Assembly (NCBI RefSeq): GCF_024808815.1
Contig: NZ_JANUCS010000008.1
Span: 18,873 to 82,872 of the forward strand
Direction: 5' to 3'
Source of the DNA: Methanosalsum natronophilum
GTDB lineage: Archaea; Halobacteriota; Methanosarcinia; Methanosarcinales; Methanosarcinaceae
DNA length: 64,000 bases
The notes under the pieces were generated by a model. It made no database searches, had not been told where the DNA came from, and worked only from the letters and a program-made list of their open reading frames with translations. Below, one piece after another: positions 8,982-19,086 of this stretch. The first letter of the stretch is position 1. Each line of letters starts with the position of its first letter. The position numbers were made by a program, and so were the translations under genes.

Positions 8982-9672
8982 GTTTTGTGACTGTAATGTA
9001 CACCCACTACCAGAAGGAAAAGATACGGTAGCTAGAATGATTAATTTTGCTAAGCATTTGGGCTATCAACGTATAATTATCACATTACATTCAGATTCAG
9101 AGTTATCGCCTTCCGATATCCCCACTGATGTTAAAGGAATAGAAGTTTATAGAGGAATAGAAGTAAAAACACAATCTCCCTCGAAATTGAATGGATTGAT
9201 TGGGAAGTACAGAAAAGCAGCTGATTTTTTATCAGTCCATGGTGGGAATGAAAAAATAAATAGGTTAGCGGTTGAAAATCCTTATGTTGATTGTCTTATG
9301 CATCCTTTAACTGAAAAAAATAGTGGCTTAAATCACGTATTAGCAAAAGAAGCAGTACGTAATAATGTGGCTATAGAATTTAATATGGATTTGATCTTAA
9401 AAAGTAGAGGTGGGCGAAGAGTTTATGCCTTTTCTCATTTTAAAACTAACTTAATGCTTGCACGTAAGTATGGTGTGGCAACAATTGTGGCAAGTAACTC
9501 TAGATCTATTTTCCATATGAGAGCTCCAAGAGAAATGATTGCAATTTCTCAATTGTTCGGTATGAATGAAAGGGAAGCAAACGATTCAATCTCAACCATT
9601 CCTGGTGAGATACTCGATAAAAATTGCATTAATAATGGTGCTGTATTTGAAGGTGTGAAAATAATTGAATGA
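8971..9672 (+). CDS. rnp3: ribonuclease P protein component 3 (Rpp30)
   Basis: The product is the PHP-like TIM barrel subunit of archaeal RNase P, which supports the catalytic RNA in trimming the 5' ends of tRNAs. Visible family features are a FCDCNVHPLPEG start, the LDCLMHPL-like VDCLMHPLTE segment and the VATIVASNSRSIFHMRAPREM region. GTG 8971 is chosen because GGAGG lies nine bases before it. GTG 8968 is possible, and the longer frame from TTG 8941 would run far into the preceding gene. Confidence 0.9.
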   Translation: MKSKFCDCNVHPLPEGKDTVARMINFAKHLGYQRIIITLHSDSELSPSDIPTDVKGIEVYRGIEVKTQSPSKLNGLIGKYRKAADFLSVHGGNEKINRLAVENPYVDCLMHPLTEKNSGLNHVLAKEAVRNNVAIEFNMDLILKSRGGRRVYAFSHFKTNLMLARKYGVATIVASNSRSIFHMRAPREMIAISQLFGMNEREANDSISTIPGEILDKNCINNGAVFEGVKIIE

Positions 9673-9690
9673 TAAAATAAGGTGCTTTAC

Positions 9691-10050
9691 GTGAAGATTC
9701 TTCCACCTACATTAAGAAAAAAGAAAAGATATATTGCATTTGAAGTAGTTTCACATAACACTGTTTCAAGAGAAGATCTTATACATGAGATATTTTCAGC
9801 AGCCAGTTCACTAGTCGGGGATGTAGGATCAAGTGAATGTGAAATTAGGCTATTACAGTATAACTTTCCAATAGGAATAATCAGATGTCGACATAAAAAA
9901 GCTGGTATATCACGCGCAATACTTGCTACGGTCAATAGAGTTCAAAATGAACCTGTTGCCATTAATGTCTTAGGAGTTTCAGGCACTATATCTAACGCAA
10001 CACAAAAATATGTGGATAAAGTGAATACATTTAAATTTAATGAACTTTGA
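9691..10050 (+). CDS. rnp2: ribonuclease P protein component 2 (Pop5)
   Basis: This 119-residue protein is the Pop5 subunit that pairs with Rpp30 in archaeal RNase P. It has the family opening KILPPTLRKKKRYIAFEV and a C-terminal NVLGVSGTI strand. GTG 9691 is preferred over GTG 9682, because AAGGTG then lies six bases upstream and because relatives begin just before PPTLR. It follows rnp3 by 18 bases, which fits joint expression of the two partner subunits. Confidence 0.9.
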   Translation: MKILPPTLRKKKRYIAFEVVSHNTVSREDLIHEIFSAASSLVGDVGSSECEIRLLQYNFPIGIIRCRHKKAGISRAILATVNRVQNEPVAINVLGVSGTISNATQKYVDKVNTFKFNEL

Positions 10051-10142
10051 TTATGGTCATATATAAAATAGTATTATGTATATTATACATACAATCAGTT
10101 GTAGTTCATAGATGATTAAGATTTATAGGAGATGATAAACGC

Positions 10143-10946
10143 ATGCAAATGGCACCACAAATGGGATATGATAGAGCAATTACTGTTTTTAGTCCTGATG
10201 GTAGAATCTTTCAGGTAGAATATGCCAGAGAAGCTGTAAAAAGAGGCACAACAGCAGCTGGTATAAAATATAACAAAGGTGTTGTATTATTAGTGGATAA
10301 AAGAATTACAAGCAAGCTTATTGAGGCTGAATCAATAGAAAAAATATTCCAGATAGATGAACACATAGGAGTTGCAACATCGGGACTTGTAGCCGATGCA
10401 CGTGCACTTGTGGATAAAGCAAGGATTGAATCCCAAATAAACGTAGTTTCATATGATGAACCAATTGGTGTAGAGGTTTTATCTAAGAGACTTTGTGATC
10501 ATAAGCAGACATATACTCAATTTGGTGGTGTCAGACCGTATGGTACTGCGCTTTTGATAGCAGGTGTTGATGATGAGAGACCAAGATTATTTGAAACAGA
10601 TCCAAGTGGTGCACTCTTGGAATATAAAGCAACAGCTATAGGAGCTGGTCGCAACTCATTCATGGAAATTTTTGAAGCAAAATACTCTGATGATATGGAA
10701 CAAGGGTCAGCAATTGATCTTGGTATGGAAGCCGTATATAAATCTTCTGAAGGTAAGCTTGATGCATCAACTGTTGAAATAGGCATTGTTGATGTTGAAT
10801 CCAAAAAGTTTAGAAAACTGTCTTCAGATGAAGTAAAAGGCTATGTTGATATTGCAATAGAAAGAAACAAGAAAGATGAAGAAATCGAATCTGAAAATGA
10901 TTCTGAATCCGAGAATGAAGAAAGTTCAGAGGAATCTTCAGAGTAA
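10143..10946 (+). CDS. psmA: proteasome alpha subunit
   Basis: The protein forms the outer rings and gate of the 20S proteasome. [26 protein letters not shown] near the N-terminus is the alpha signature with its gating residues, and the LPYGTALL-like [12 protein letters not shown] and ATAIGAGRN segments follow. The last 30 residues are an unusual tail almost entirely of Glu, Ser, Asp and Asn. A strong AGGAGATG site precedes ATG 10143. It sits between RNase P and SBDS genes, the usual archaeal order. Confidence 0.96.
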   Translation: MQMAPQMGYDRAITVFSPDGRIFQVEYAREAVKRGTTAAGIKYNKGVVLLVDKRITSKLIEAESIEKIFQIDEHIGVATSGLVADARALVDKARIESQINVVSYDEPIGVEVLSKRLCDHKQTYTQFGGVRPYGTALLIAGVDDERPRLFETDPSGALLEYKATAIGAGRNSFMEIFEAKYSDDMEQGSAIDLGMEAVYKSSEGKLDASTVEIGIVDVESKKFRKLSSDEVKGYVDIAIERNKKDEEIESENDSESENEESSEESSE

Positions 10947-10980
10947 ATATTGTAATTAAATTGGATAAAGGTGTTTTAAA

Positions 10981-11673
10981 ATGGTATCTTTAGATGAAGC
11001 TGTGACTGCAAGACTTAAAAAAGGTGGAAAGCACTTTGAAGTGCTAGTGGATCCAGAAGGTGCTTTATCTGTAAAAAAAGGTGAAGATGTTAATATTGAA
11101 GAGATTCTTGCAGTAGAATCAGTTTTTGAAGATGCTGCAAAAGGGGATCATTCTTCAGAATCCGATCTTGCTGAAATATTTGGTACTGAAGATGTAATTG
11201 AGATTTCAAGGAATATAATAGAGCACGGGGAACTCCAATTAACTAAAGAACAAAGGAAAAAAATGCTTGAGGATAAAACTAAGCAGGTAATAACCACAAT
11301 CGCTCAAAATGCTATTAATCCTCAAACAAAAACCCCCCATCCACCTTCTCGTATTGAAAAGGCAATGGAGGAAGCAAAAATCCATATTGATCTTTTCAAG
11401 AGTGTTGATGAACAAGTTAACATAGTGATGAAGGCAATTCGTCCAATTATACCTATTAAATTTGAAGAAGTTGAAGTTGCTGTAAGAATTCCACCGGAAT
11501 ATGCAGCCAAATCTTATGGTGAGATAGCTAAATTTGGACAACTTGTGAAGGACGAGTGGCAGAACGATGGTTCTTGGGTAGCTGTGATTAAGATTCCAGC
11601 CGGAATCCAAAACGATTTTTATGGGCTTGTTAATAAACTGACTAAAGGGGATGCTGAAACTAAACTATTATAA
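10981..11673 (+). CDS. ribosome maturation factor SBDS (Sdo1)
   Basis: Archaeal SBDS helps release the anti-association factor aIF6 from new 60S-type subunits. The 230-residue length and three-domain layout match: an N-terminal domain with [19 protein letters not shown] and [21 protein letters not shown] sequence, a middle helical domain ([25 protein letters not shown]), and a C-terminal RRM-like domain. An AAGGTG site lies before ATG 10981. The gene is in its conserved place ahead of the exosome genes. Confidence 0.94.
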   Translation: MVSLDEAVTARLKKGGKHFEVLVDPEGALSVKKGEDVNIEEILAVESVFEDAAKGDHSSESDLAEIFGTEDVIEISRNIIEHGELQLTKEQRKKMLEDKTKQVITTIAQNAINPQTKTPHPPSRIEKAMEEAKIHIDLFKSVDEQVNIVMKAIRPIIPIKFEEVEVAVRIPPEYAAKSYGEIAKFGQLVKDEWQNDGSWVAVIKIPAGIQNDFYGLVNKLTKGDAETKLL

Positions 11674-11685
11674 GAGGCTATTATA

Positions 11686-12459
11686 ATGGATAGAAAAATA
11701 GTCATACCTGGTGAACTAATTTCAGAGAATGAACAAAACGCCGGTTATGGAACATATGTTAAGGATGGAAATGTGTATGCTTCAGTTTATGGAGTGTTGA
11801 ATGTTAAGAATAAAGTGGATGTAATACCTTTTTCTGGAAAATATGTGCCTAGTAAAAAAGATTACATTATAGGCACAGTTACAGACGTGACATCTTCTAA
11901 CTGGCTTTTTGATATTCGGTCTCCATATACAGGTATGCTGCATGTATCAGAGTTCCCTAAACGTGTTGAATCTTCTAAAATGTCAGAATATATTGATGTA
12001 GGAGATTCAGCTATATTAAGAGTAAAAGACGTTGATCAATCAATGAAGATTGAACTCACATTACGTGAACGTGGTCTTAAACGTGTAAAACAGGGTCGTG
12101 TTTTAGAGTTTCCACCTTCTAAAGTACCTCGGATTATTGGACATGGTGGATCAATGGTATCCATGCTTAAAAAAGAAACTAAATGCGAGATATTTGTTGG
12201 TCAGAATGGTAGGATATGGATAAGTGGTTCAGAAGAAAAAATGGATCAATTGACTGATGCAATACGACTTATTGTGAAAGAGTCACATATACACGGTCTA
12301 ACGGATAAAATATATGACTTTTTAACTAATGAAAAAAACGTGATAGATATTGAGACTTATGTATCTTCTCAAGATGAGATTGAGTTCCAGGAAGACGATG
12401 AGATTCCTGAAGATATACATAGAAAAGTAGACGCACTATTGGACTCATCTGAAGACTAA
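11686..12459 (+). CDS. rrp4: exosome complex RNA-binding protein Rrp4
   Basis: Rrp4 caps the exosome ring and feeds RNA into it. The domains are visible in order: an N-terminal segment with VIPGELI, an S1 domain at about residues 60-130 (YIIGTVTDVTSSNWLFDI, YTGMLHVSE), and a KH domain (VPRIIGHGGSMVSMLKKETKCEIFVGQNGRIWI). The last 30 residues are acidic. It follows SBDS by 12 bases with a GAGG site, and precedes rrp41 by 59 bases. Confidence 0.95.
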   Translation: MDRKIVIPGELISENEQNAGYGTYVKDGNVYASVYGVLNVKNKVDVIPFSGKYVPSKKDYIIGTVTDVTSSNWLFDIRSPYTGMLHVSEFPKRVESSKMSEYIDVGDSAILRVKDVDQSMKIELTLRERGLKRVKQGRVLEFPPSKVPRIIGHGGSMVSMLKKETKCEIFVGQNGRIWISGSEEKMDQLTDAIRLIVKESHIHGLTDKIYDFLTNEKNVIDIETYVSSQDEIEFQEDDEIPEDIHRKVDALLDSSED

Positions 12460-12518
12460 TACATAAGCAATAAATCTAAAAAAATGAACACTTTTGTGAA
12501 TTTACTTGGAGAATAATT

Positions 12519-13463
12519 ATGAGTGATAAACCGGATAAGTTCATCGATGATGATGGCCTACGACTTGATGGCAGGCGCTTTGATGAAATAAGGCCAATGA
12601 AGATTGAAATAGGTGTACTCTCCAGAGCTGACGGATCATGTTATCTAGAATGGGGTAAAAATAAGATTTTAGCGGCAGTTTATGGGCCAAGAACACTTCA
12701 CCCCCGTAGAAAACAGATTCCTGATGCTGCTTTGATTAGGTATAGATATAATATGGCTTCTTTTTCAGTTGAGGAACGGGTAAGACCGGGACCTAGCAGA
12801 AGGAGTGTTGAAATTTCAAAGGTAAGTGCAGAAGCATTTGAGCCTGTAGTTCTTACTAAATATTATCCAAATACAGTAATTGACGTTTTTACAGAGGTAC
12901 TTCAGGCAGATGCTGGAACTAGGACAGCTGCCATTAATGCAGCTTCACTTGCCCTTGCAGATGCTGGAATTCCAATGCAATGTTTGGTTTCTGCTTGCGC
13001 GGTAGGGAAAGTAGACGGTAAACTCGTGCTTGACTTGAACAAAGAAGAAGACAATTTTGGTGATGCAGATTTACCAGTTGCAATGACACAAGATGGGGAA
13101 GTAACTCTTCTACAAATGGATGGAAATCTTACACCAGATGAGCTCAAAGAATCACTTGAAATGCTGAAGAAGGGGTGTACTGAAATTTTTGAGATTCAAA
13201 AGAAAGCATTATACACAAAATTTGGAAAAGACCCTGTTCTTGATGTTGACGACATTGATGACGAAGATGATGAAGGTCTTGCTCAAATTCAAGTTGAACT
13301 TGATGACAGTGAAGGTGAAGACGTTGAATTAGATGAAGATTATTTGGATGTGGACGAGGAACTTGAAGAAGCAGTAGAAGTCATTGAAGTCGAAGAAGAC
13401 CCTGATAAAAAAGGAATTAGCAACCTAAGTGATGAGAAGGAGGATGATTCTGATGAGCAGTGA
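12519..13463 (+). CDS. rrp41: exosome catalytic subunit Rrp41 with long acidic tail
   Basis: Rrp41 is the phosphorolytic RNase PH-type subunit that degrades and tails RNA from the 3' end. Family features include GLRLDGR near the start, [40 protein letters not shown] and [10 protein letters not shown], where the catalytic Asp lies. At 314 residues it is some 65 longer than usual. The excess is a C-terminal tail from about residue 245 made mostly of Asp and Glu. Its end overlaps rrp42. Confidence 0.95.
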   Translation: MSDKPDKFIDDDGLRLDGRRFDEIRPMKIEIGVLSRADGSCYLEWGKNKILAAVYGPRTLHPRRKQIPDAALIRYRYNMASFSVEERVRPGPSRRSVEISKVSAEAFEPVVLTKYYPNTVIDVFTEVLQADAGTRTAAINAASLALADAGIPMQCLVSACAVGKVDGKLVLDLNKEEDNFGDADLPVAMTQDGEVTLLQMDGNLTPDELKESLEMLKKGCTEIFEIQKKALYTKFGKDPVLDVDDIDDEDDEGLAQIQVELDDSEGEDVELDEDYLDVDEELEEAVEVIEVEEDPDKKGISNLSDEKEDDSDEQ

Positions 13464-14232
13464 AGTAATGGCTAGACTCAAAAAAGATTATATCTATAAT
13501 CTGATGCTTAAAGGGGAGCGTGAGGACAAACGTAGCTTTGATGAGGTACGTGATATTCAAATAGAGACTAATGTTATTGATAAAGCTGAAGGTTCTGCAA
13601 AAGTTCAAGTTGGTCAAACTCAGTTAATTGCTGGTATTAAACTTCAGAAAGGAACACCTTTCCCAGACTCACCTGACGAGGGTGTTATAATAACCAGCAT
13701 GGAACTTAATCCTATAGCTTCACCAATCTTTGAGCCAGGTCCACCTAATGAAAATGCTGTTGAAATGTCAAGAGTTGTTGATAGGGGTATAAGAGAATCT
13801 GGTTCAATAGACCTTAAGAAATTATGTATAAAAGAAGGTGAAGAAGTATGGATGGTATTTGTTGATATCCATGTCCTAAACGATGATGGGAATATATTGG
13901 ATGCAGCTTCTATTGGAGCTATATCAGCACTTTTGACAACGAAAATACCTGCAATCGGGGAAGATAATGATGAAATCCCTGTACCTGTTAGAGAATTGCC
14001 AGTTGCGATTAGCTTGGTGGATATTGAAGGACAGCTGATGGTGGATCCAAGTCTTGATGAGGAAACTATATGTAACACTAAAATAACGATCATTTCCAAC
14101 CAAGATGGTAGTATTTGTGGTATGCAGAAAAGTGGTAATGGTGGCTTAACTATAGATCAAGTGCTTGAAGCCTCTGAAATTGCAGTAAAACGAGCTTCTG
14201 AAATAAGAGAGAAACATTTGTTAGACATTTAA
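13453..14232 (+). CDS. rrp42: exosome complex subunit Rrp42
   Basis: Rrp42 is the RNase PH-fold partner that forms the hexameric exosome ring with Rrp41 but lacks catalytic residues. Typical segments are [37 protein letters not shown] and [23 protein letters not shown] 13453 is chosen over ATG 13429, because AGAAGGAGG lies just before it. It starts 11 bases before the rrp41 stop, so the two ring subunits are translationally coupled. Confidence 0.94.
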   Translation: MSSEVMARLKKDYIYNLMLKGEREDKRSFDEVRDIQIETNVIDKAEGSAKVQVGQTQLIAGIKLQKGTPFPDSPDEGVIITSMELNPIASPIFEPGPPNENAVEMSRVVDRGIRESGSIDLKKLCIKEGEEVWMVFVDIHVLNDDGNILDAASIGAISALLTTKIPAIGEDNDEIPVPVRELPVAISLVDIEGQLMVDPSLDEETICNTKITIISNQDGSICGMQKSGNGGLTIDQVLEASEIAVKRASEIREKHLLDI

Positions 14233-14342
14233 TATACTTAGATTTTGATCAGTTAATTTAAAGTAAAATAAGTTTGGACCAAAAAGCATATTAAATGCGA
14301 ATTATTTGAATATCGATATATTTTATAAGGAGAGATAATCTA

Positions 14343-14630
14343 ATGGCAAGAAAGTATTCTAGTAAAGGTCATGTAACCAAATCAGCTGGAAGATTTGGGA
14401 CACGTTATGGTAGACGAGATCGAAAACTTGTTGCAAATATAGAAGAAAAAATGCGTAAACCCTACACATGCAGTGTCTGCGCTAAGCCTAATGTAGAACG
14501 AAAAGGCACTGGTGTCTGGGAATGCAAAAAATGTGGACATTCATTTACAGGTGGAACTTATGCACCAGTGACACCTGTTGGCAAGACGGTTCAACGTACT
14601 CTTAAGAAAGCAATGGAAGAGGTAGAATAA
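14343..14630 (+). CDS. rpl37ae: 50S ribosomal protein L37Ae
   Basis: This 95-residue zinc-ribbon ribosomal protein has the four cysteines in the order CSVC and CKKC (residues 42-45 and 60-63), with the basic N-terminus [16 protein letters not shown] and a [13 protein letters not shown] ending, all family hallmarks. AAGGAGAG lies before ATG 14343. It is 110 bases downstream of rrp42 and only 4 bases ahead of rpoP. Confidence 0.95.
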   Translation: MARKYSSKGHVTKSAGRFGTRYGRRDRKLVANIEEKMRKPYTCSVCAKPNVERKGTGVWECKKCGHSFTGGTYAPVTPVGKTVQRTLKKAMEEVE

Positions 14631-14634
14631 ATTT

Positions 14635-14772
14635 ATGGGTTATAAGTGTACCAGATGTAAAAGGGCCGTTGAAATTGATTATGAATATACTGGGATAAGA
14701 TGTCCTTATTGTGGACATAGAATCTTAGTCAAAGACAGGCCAACCAGTATTAAGAGGATAAAGGCAGAGTAA
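14635..14772 (+). CDS. rpoP: DNA-directed RNA polymerase subunit P (Rpb12-like)
   Basis: The 45-residue product carries a zinc ribbon with CTRC at residues 5-8 and CPYC at 23-26, and a basic [10 protein letters not shown] end that is diagnostic of RpoP. It is part of the archaeal RNA polymerase. It lies four bases after rpl37ae and nine bases before the Brix-domain gene, the conserved order in euryarchaea. Confidence 0.93.
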   Translation: MGYKCTRCKRAVEIDYEYTGIRCPYCGHRILVKDRPTSIKRIKAE

Positions 14773-14781
14773 GGAAGAAGT

Positions 14782-15276
14782 ATGATAATTACTTCTTCAC
14801 GAAAACCCTCAAAAAGGTCACGGACTCTTTGTAAATACCTAGCCTATTTTTTTAACACAGAATATATAAATAGGGGTAAAGCTGGGATTGAAGACCTTAT
14901 TGATGTTGCTAGTGACAACATTGTTCTTAGTATTGGAGATAGGCATGGAAATCCTGGTAGCCTTGTACTCTATTACAAAACAGATGCTAGCCGGCTATCA
15001 ATATATTTTAAATTATTGGACTTGCCTAGAACCAAGTACTCAACATCTAAGATGATGGATCCCGTAATTGTAGGTAAAACCGAATTAGCTCAAAAGTTAT
15101 CTGTATTTACAGCCCTTCACAAAAAAGAGGAAGCTGATAATAACAAAAACATTATTCATAGTTATAAGATACTCAAAGTTACTGAAAAAAAGTTACTCTT
15201 TTTTGATAATAAATCGATTATATTCAATTTTGAGATTATAAGCTATCGTGTAATGGATGGTGAATTATCAGAATGA
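14782..15276 (+). CDS. Brix-domain ribosomal biogenesis protein
   Basis: The protein is an archaeal Imp4/Brix homologue, thought to bind ribosomal RNA during subunit assembly. The opening IITSSRKPSKRSRTLCKYLAYFF is typical, and IEDLIDVASDNIVLSIGDRHGNPGSLVLYY fits the next strand and turn. It is 164 residues long, the archaeal single-domain size. An AAGGAAG site precedes ATG 14782, and its TGA overlaps the start of pcc1. Confidence 0.85.
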   Translation: MIITSSRKPSKRSRTLCKYLAYFFNTEYINRGKAGIEDLIDVASDNIVLSIGDRHGNPGSLVLYYKTDASRLSIYFKLLDLPRTKYSTSKMMDPVIVGKTELAQKLSVFTALHKKEEADNNKNIIHSYKILKVTEKKLLFFDNKSIIFNFEIISYRVMDGELSE

Positions 15277-15527
15277 TTCTCGAATCCAAAACAACCTTTG
15301 AAACGAATAATTCATCTACGGCAAATAATATTTATAGAACATTGGAACCTGAACTTGAAACACTTGTTTCTGAAAGATCAAGTGTAGAAATATTAGCAAA
15401 CGGGACAAAATTAGAACTTAAAATAAGGTCCAACGATATAATTTCAATGAGGGCGGCTCTAAATACCTGGTTACGTCTAATAAAAATATCATATGAGGTA
15501 TTCAATTCATTCGATCAAATCCATTAA
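15273..15527 (+). CDS. pcc1: KEOPS complex subunit Pcc1
   Basis: Pcc1 is the dimer-forming subunit of KEOPS, which makes the t6A modification of tRNA. The 84-residue protein shows the short alpha-beta pattern with YRTLEPELE, LELKIRSNDIISMRAALNTWLRLIKISYEV. It begins with ATG overlapping the TGA of the Brix gene (ATGA) and precedes prefoldin beta, which is the usual archaeal context. Confidence 0.85.
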   Translation: MILESKTTFETNNSSTANNIYRTLEPELETLVSERSSVEILANGTKLELKIRSNDIISMRAALNTWLRLIKISYEVFNSFDQIH

Positions 15528-15595
15528 TAATTCGACTCACACAATAACAGAAAGATTAAAATCATTTTAACTCAATTCAATTCGCAGGTGAAAAC

Positions 15596-15967
15596 ATGAA
15601 TAACGAATATCCCCCACAAGTACAAAACCAAATAGCACAACTTCAACAAGTTCAACAACAAGCACAGTCGTTAGCAATGCAGAAAATGCAAACAGAGTCT
15701 TTGAAGAAAGAGTCAGAGAATGCATTAGAAGAACTCAAAGAACTATCAGATGATTCTGTTATATATAGGGCAATAGGTGGACTTCAGATACAAGCTAATA
15801 AAGATGAAACTATAGATAAATTAAATGAAAAGATCGAATCTCTTTCTTTAAGAATTCAATCTATAACAAGGCAAGAGGAACGTGTTTCTAAAAGGTTCAC
15901 ACAACTGCAAGAGCAAATAAAACAGTCAATGGGACAGCAGCAGGGTCAAGGTCATCAAGCACAATAA
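15596..15967 (+). CDS. pfdB: prefoldin beta subunit
   Basis: Prefoldin is the jellyfish-shaped chaperone that hands unfolded proteins to the thermosome. The 123-residue sequence has two long coiled-coil segments (QVQNQIAQLQQVQQQAQSL and DKLNEKIESLSLRIQSITRQEERV) around the beta-hairpin SDDSVIYRAIGGLQIQANKDE. The C-terminus is rich in Gln and Gly. A CAGGTGA site lies before ATG 15596. It ends the long RNA and protein quality-control gene set. Confidence 0.95.
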   Translation: MNNEYPPQVQNQIAQLQQVQQQAQSLAMQKMQTESLKKESENALEELKELSDDSVIYRAIGGLQIQANKDETIDKLNEKIESLSLRIQSITRQEERVSKRFTQLQEQIKQSMGQQQGQGHQAQ

Positions 15968-16020
15968 ACTTGTGTTTGATTTATCTTATGATTGAGACTT
16001 TTTTCCTTTAAGGACTAGAG

Positions 16021-16995
16021 GTGTCAATGCGAGTAGATGAAATTGACTTTTACAACCGGTTATTGAATTATCGTGACATATTATATTTATGCCACCGTAA
16101 TGCTGATCCAGATGCAGTAAGTAGTGCATTTGCACTTTCAGAAGCTATAGGGGGTACTGTTGGCCTTGTTGACGGCTGTAACCGCGTAGCTTCCTTATTG
16201 ATTGAAAAACTTGATATTGAGGTTGTAGAATCACCTAACTTTGATGAATATGAGTTTATATTAGTTGTAGATACATCTACAATATCTCAATTAAATGGTC
16301 TTAAACTAATGAAATATGGCGTGATTGATCACCATGCTACAACAGCTTTAACAGAGAATGCGGAGTTCTATCTACATAAACATGCATCATCAACAGCTGA
16401 AATTGTATTTAGTGTTTTAAAGTGCATGGAGGCACCTGTTATGCCCAGAGTAGCTCTTGGATTACTAACAGGCATTGTTACTGACACAGGACACTTTAAA
16501 CATGCTAATTCGGAGACATTCAGTTGTGTATCCGAGATTATTAAATTAAGTGGTGTAGATTATGCAGAAGTTATTGATTTAATGGCTAGCACCCCACAAG
16601 ACATTTCAATTAGGATAGCTATGTTAAAAGCTGCAGCAAGAGCCGACACCGAACGTACAGGTGACTGGCTTATATCAACTTCATATGTAAGTTCATTTGG
16701 TGGTTCAGCGGCTTCGATGCTAATTAATATTGGCGCAGATGTATCATTTGTTGGTACGTCTCATAGCAATTCTACTACAAGAATAAGCGGCCGCGCTAAA
16801 AGAGAAGCTGTCAATGCAGGTGTAAATCTTGGCCAGATTATGGAAAACATCAGTGCTAATTATGATGGGACTGGTGGTGGCCATGCAGGTGCAGCAGGAA
16901 TAGATGTTAATTCTGATATGAACGAAATTTTAAATGAATGCAAGATGCATGTAATCGACATCCTTAAACATCAAGAAAATCCGTCAAACTTGTAA
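16021..16995 (+). CDS. DHH-family phosphoesterase
   Basis: The protein has the DHH/DHHA1 two-domain form. HRNADPDAVSSAFAL near residue 24 and LVVDTSTI near 83 bind metal, VIDHHATT near 103 is the DHH motif, and YDGTGGGHAGAAGID near the end is the DHHA1 signature. Relatives cleave nanoRNA, cyclic dinucleotides or pyrophosphate; which applies here is not visible. GTG 16021 is the likely start, with AAGGA about eight bases upstream. It follows prefoldin beta by 53 bases. Confidence 0.87.
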   Translation: MSMRVDEIDFYNRLLNYRDILYLCHRNADPDAVSSAFALSEAIGGTVGLVDGCNRVASLLIEKLDIEVVESPNFDEYEFILVVDTSTISQLNGLKLMKYGVIDHHATTALTENAEFYLHKHASSTAEIVFSVLKCMEAPVMPRVALGLLTGIVTDTGHFKHANSETFSCVSEIIKLSGVDYAEVIDLMASTPQDISIRIAMLKAAARADTERTGDWLISTSYVSSFGGSAASMLINIGADVSFVGTSHSNSTTRISGRAKREAVNAGVNLGQIMENISANYDGTGGGHAGAAGIDVNSDMNEILNECKMHVIDILKHQENPSNL

Positions 16996-17036
16996 TTAAA
17001 ATATTTTAAATGTGTTTGATTTGAAAGGTGAGTAAA

Positions 17037-18341
17037 ATGATAGAGTATTGGAATCCACAGGTAGAGAGGTTACCAGCAGATGAACTAAGGGTGATGCAAG
17101 AACAAAAGTTGAAAAATATTATAAAGTACGTATATCAACATTCACCTTTCTATCGGACTAAATTTGATAATGCTGGTGTAAAACCTGAAGATATAAAGAC
17201 TCTTGATGATGTGACAAAACTACCCTTTACTTATAAGCAGGACCTTAGAGATACTTATCCAACTGGTATGTTTTGTGTTCCAAATGAAAGCTTGGTACGT
17301 TTTCATGTTTCTTCGGGAACTACAGGCAAACCCACAGTTGTTGGATATACTGCAAATGATGTGAATGAATGGACTAAATCACTTGCAAGAGCGTTAACTT
17401 CTATAGGACTAGGTCGGGGTGATGTTCTCCAAGTGAGCTATGGATATGGATTGTTTACTGGTGGCCTTGGTTTGCATTACGGGGCAGAGGAGATTGGGTC
17501 GAGTGTTCTTCCCACAAGTGCAGGAAACACTGAAAGACAACTTGAACTAATGCAAGACTTAGGTACTACATCGATTGCATGCACCCCTTCATATTTTTTA
17601 TTCCTCAACGAGGTTGCAAAAAAAGAAACCATTAATTTCCAAAAGGATACTAACCTAAGAGTTGGAATCTTAGGTGCAGAACCTTGGTCTGAAGAGATGA
17701 GAAAAAGAATTGAAGACTCTACTGGTATAAAGGCTTATGATGTATTTGGAACTTCTGAATTAAGTGGACCTCTTTTTACTGAATGCCTATATCAAGATGG
17801 TATTCATATATGGGCTGATCAATTTTTAGTTGAAGTTATTGATACAGATACTGGTGAGCCTGTACCTGAAGGCGAACGAGGTGAACTTGTAATAACTACA
17901 TTATCAAAAGAAGCGTTACCTTTGATAAGATATAAGATTGGTGACACTACAGTTCTTAATACTGAACCATGCCAATGTGGTCGTACACATCCACGTATAA
18001 TGAGAATTCTTGGTCGAGTAGATGATATGCTTGTGGTAAGAGGTATAAATGTATTCCCTGGCCAAGTTGAATCAGTACTTATGAACATCCCTGAAGTTGG
18101 AGAACACTTTATGATAATTGTTGACCGAGTAAATGAAATGGATTCCATGAATGTTCAAATAGAAGTCACTGACGAAGTATTTAGTGATAAAATCAATGAC
18201 ATGATATCATTAGAAAAAAAAGTTGCATCTGCATTAAAGAGTGTATTGAATCTCAGTGTTAAAGTAGAACTTGTAGAACATGGTTCGCTTCCACGTACTG
18301 TTGGCAAATCGAAGAAAGTTATAGATAAGAGGAAACTATAG
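17037..18341 (+). CDS. phenylacetate-CoA ligase-type AMP-forming enzyme (PaaK family)
   Basis: The enzyme activates an aryl acid to its CoA thioester through an adenylate. The ATP-binding loop VSSGTTGKPTVVGY lies near residue 95, with YDVFGTSELSGP, RYKIGDTT and RIMGRVDDML-like RILGRVDDMLVVRGINVFP further on. The methanogen enzyme's physiological acid is probably an aryl acetate salvaged for aromatic amino acid synthesis, by analogy. ATG 17037 follows AAAGGTGAGT. An ACT-domain gene lies 35 bases downstream, the standard pairing in methanogens. Confidence 0.9.
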   Translation: MIEYWNPQVERLPADELRVMQEQKLKNIIKYVYQHSPFYRTKFDNAGVKPEDIKTLDDVTKLPFTYKQDLRDTYPTGMFCVPNESLVRFHVSSGTTGKPTVVGYTANDVNEWTKSLARALTSIGLGRGDVLQVSYGYGLFTGGLGLHYGAEEIGSSVLPTSAGNTERQLELMQDLGTTSIACTPSYFLFLNEVAKKETINFQKDTNLRVGILGAEPWSEEMRKRIEDSTGIKAYDVFGTSELSGPLFTECLYQDGIHIWADQFLVEVIDTDTGEPVPEGERGELVITTLSKEALPLIRYKIGDTTVLNTEPCQCGRTHPRIMRILGRVDDMLVVRGINVFPGQVESVLMNIPEVGEHFMIIVDRVNEMDSMNVQIEVTDEVFSDKINDMISLEKKVASALKSVLNLSVKVELVEHGSLPRTVGKSKKVIDKRKL

Positions 18342-18376
18342 AACTATATCTATAAAATTATCAAAGGTGATCAAAT

Positions 18377-18811
18377 ATGGATAAAACAATAAAACAGATA
18401 TCTCTTTTTTCAGAGAATAGACCAGGAAGACTTGCCAAAACTGCTGAAAAACTCAAGTCTGCTGATGTCAATATTCGTGCATTCACTATAGCTGAGGCTG
18501 GAGATTTTGGAATTATTAGAATGGTCGTAGATAATCCTAGTAATGCTCATAAAGTACTTCATGATGCAGGTTTTACTGTCTCTGAGACGGATGTGCTTGG
18601 TGTAGAAATGGAAGATGTACCTGGAAGTCTTGCTAAAATAGCGGATGTATTAGGCGAACATAGTATAAATATAGATTATGCTTATGCTTTTGTAACTAGA
18701 ACTGATAAAGCGTTTTTGATATTACGCGTAGATAACATTACAAATGCAATCAAAGTACTTGATGAAGCTAATATAGAACTTATTGATATGGACGATATAA
18801 AGTTACTGTAA
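18377..18811 (+). CDS. tandem ACT-domain protein, regulator of the adjacent CoA ligase
   Basis: Two ACT domains make up the 144 residues: KQISLFSENRPGRLAKTAEKL opens the first and LGVEMEDVPGSLAKIADVLGEH the second. ACT pairs bind amino acids and change the activity of partner enzymes. The fixed place after the PaaK-type ligase suggests feedback by an aromatic amino acid, which is inference. The RBS is AAGGTGAT. Confidence 0.9.
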   Translation: MDKTIKQISLFSENRPGRLAKTAEKLKSADVNIRAFTIAEAGDFGIIRMVVDNPSNAHKVLHDAGFTVSETDVLGVEMEDVPGSLAKIADVLGEHSINIDYAYAFVTRTDKAFLILRVDNITNAIKVLDEANIELIDMDDIKLL

Positions 18812-19044
18812 CATTATATTGGAAAACTGTAAGTTCAATTTTGATATTGATAAAGTAGTACGAAGAACGAATGTATTTATGTATTTATTTATATAAACTA
18901 ATAAACTAATGTGTGTGGCTACTTTACTTTGTAGTTAGTTGTAAATTGTAATTTAGAGTGAAGTGTAGCATATTTTAAATTTTTAAATTTATAAGCAATA
19001 CAATTTAGTAATCGATATTAATTTTTGTAACAAGAATAAAAAGA

Positions 19045-19080
19045 AGTGGTTGAAAATAAAGGTTTTTATTTTCACCTACT
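19045..19080 (-). terminator. stem-loop downstream of ppdK
   Basis: GAAAATAAA and TTTATTTTC form a perfect inner stem flanked by imperfect pairs (GTGG and CCTAC). The stem ends seven bases past the ppdK stop, and on the minus strand it is followed by TTCTTTTTATTC. This fits a transcription terminator for the leftward gene. Confidence 0.5.
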
Positions 19081-19086
19081 AACCAT

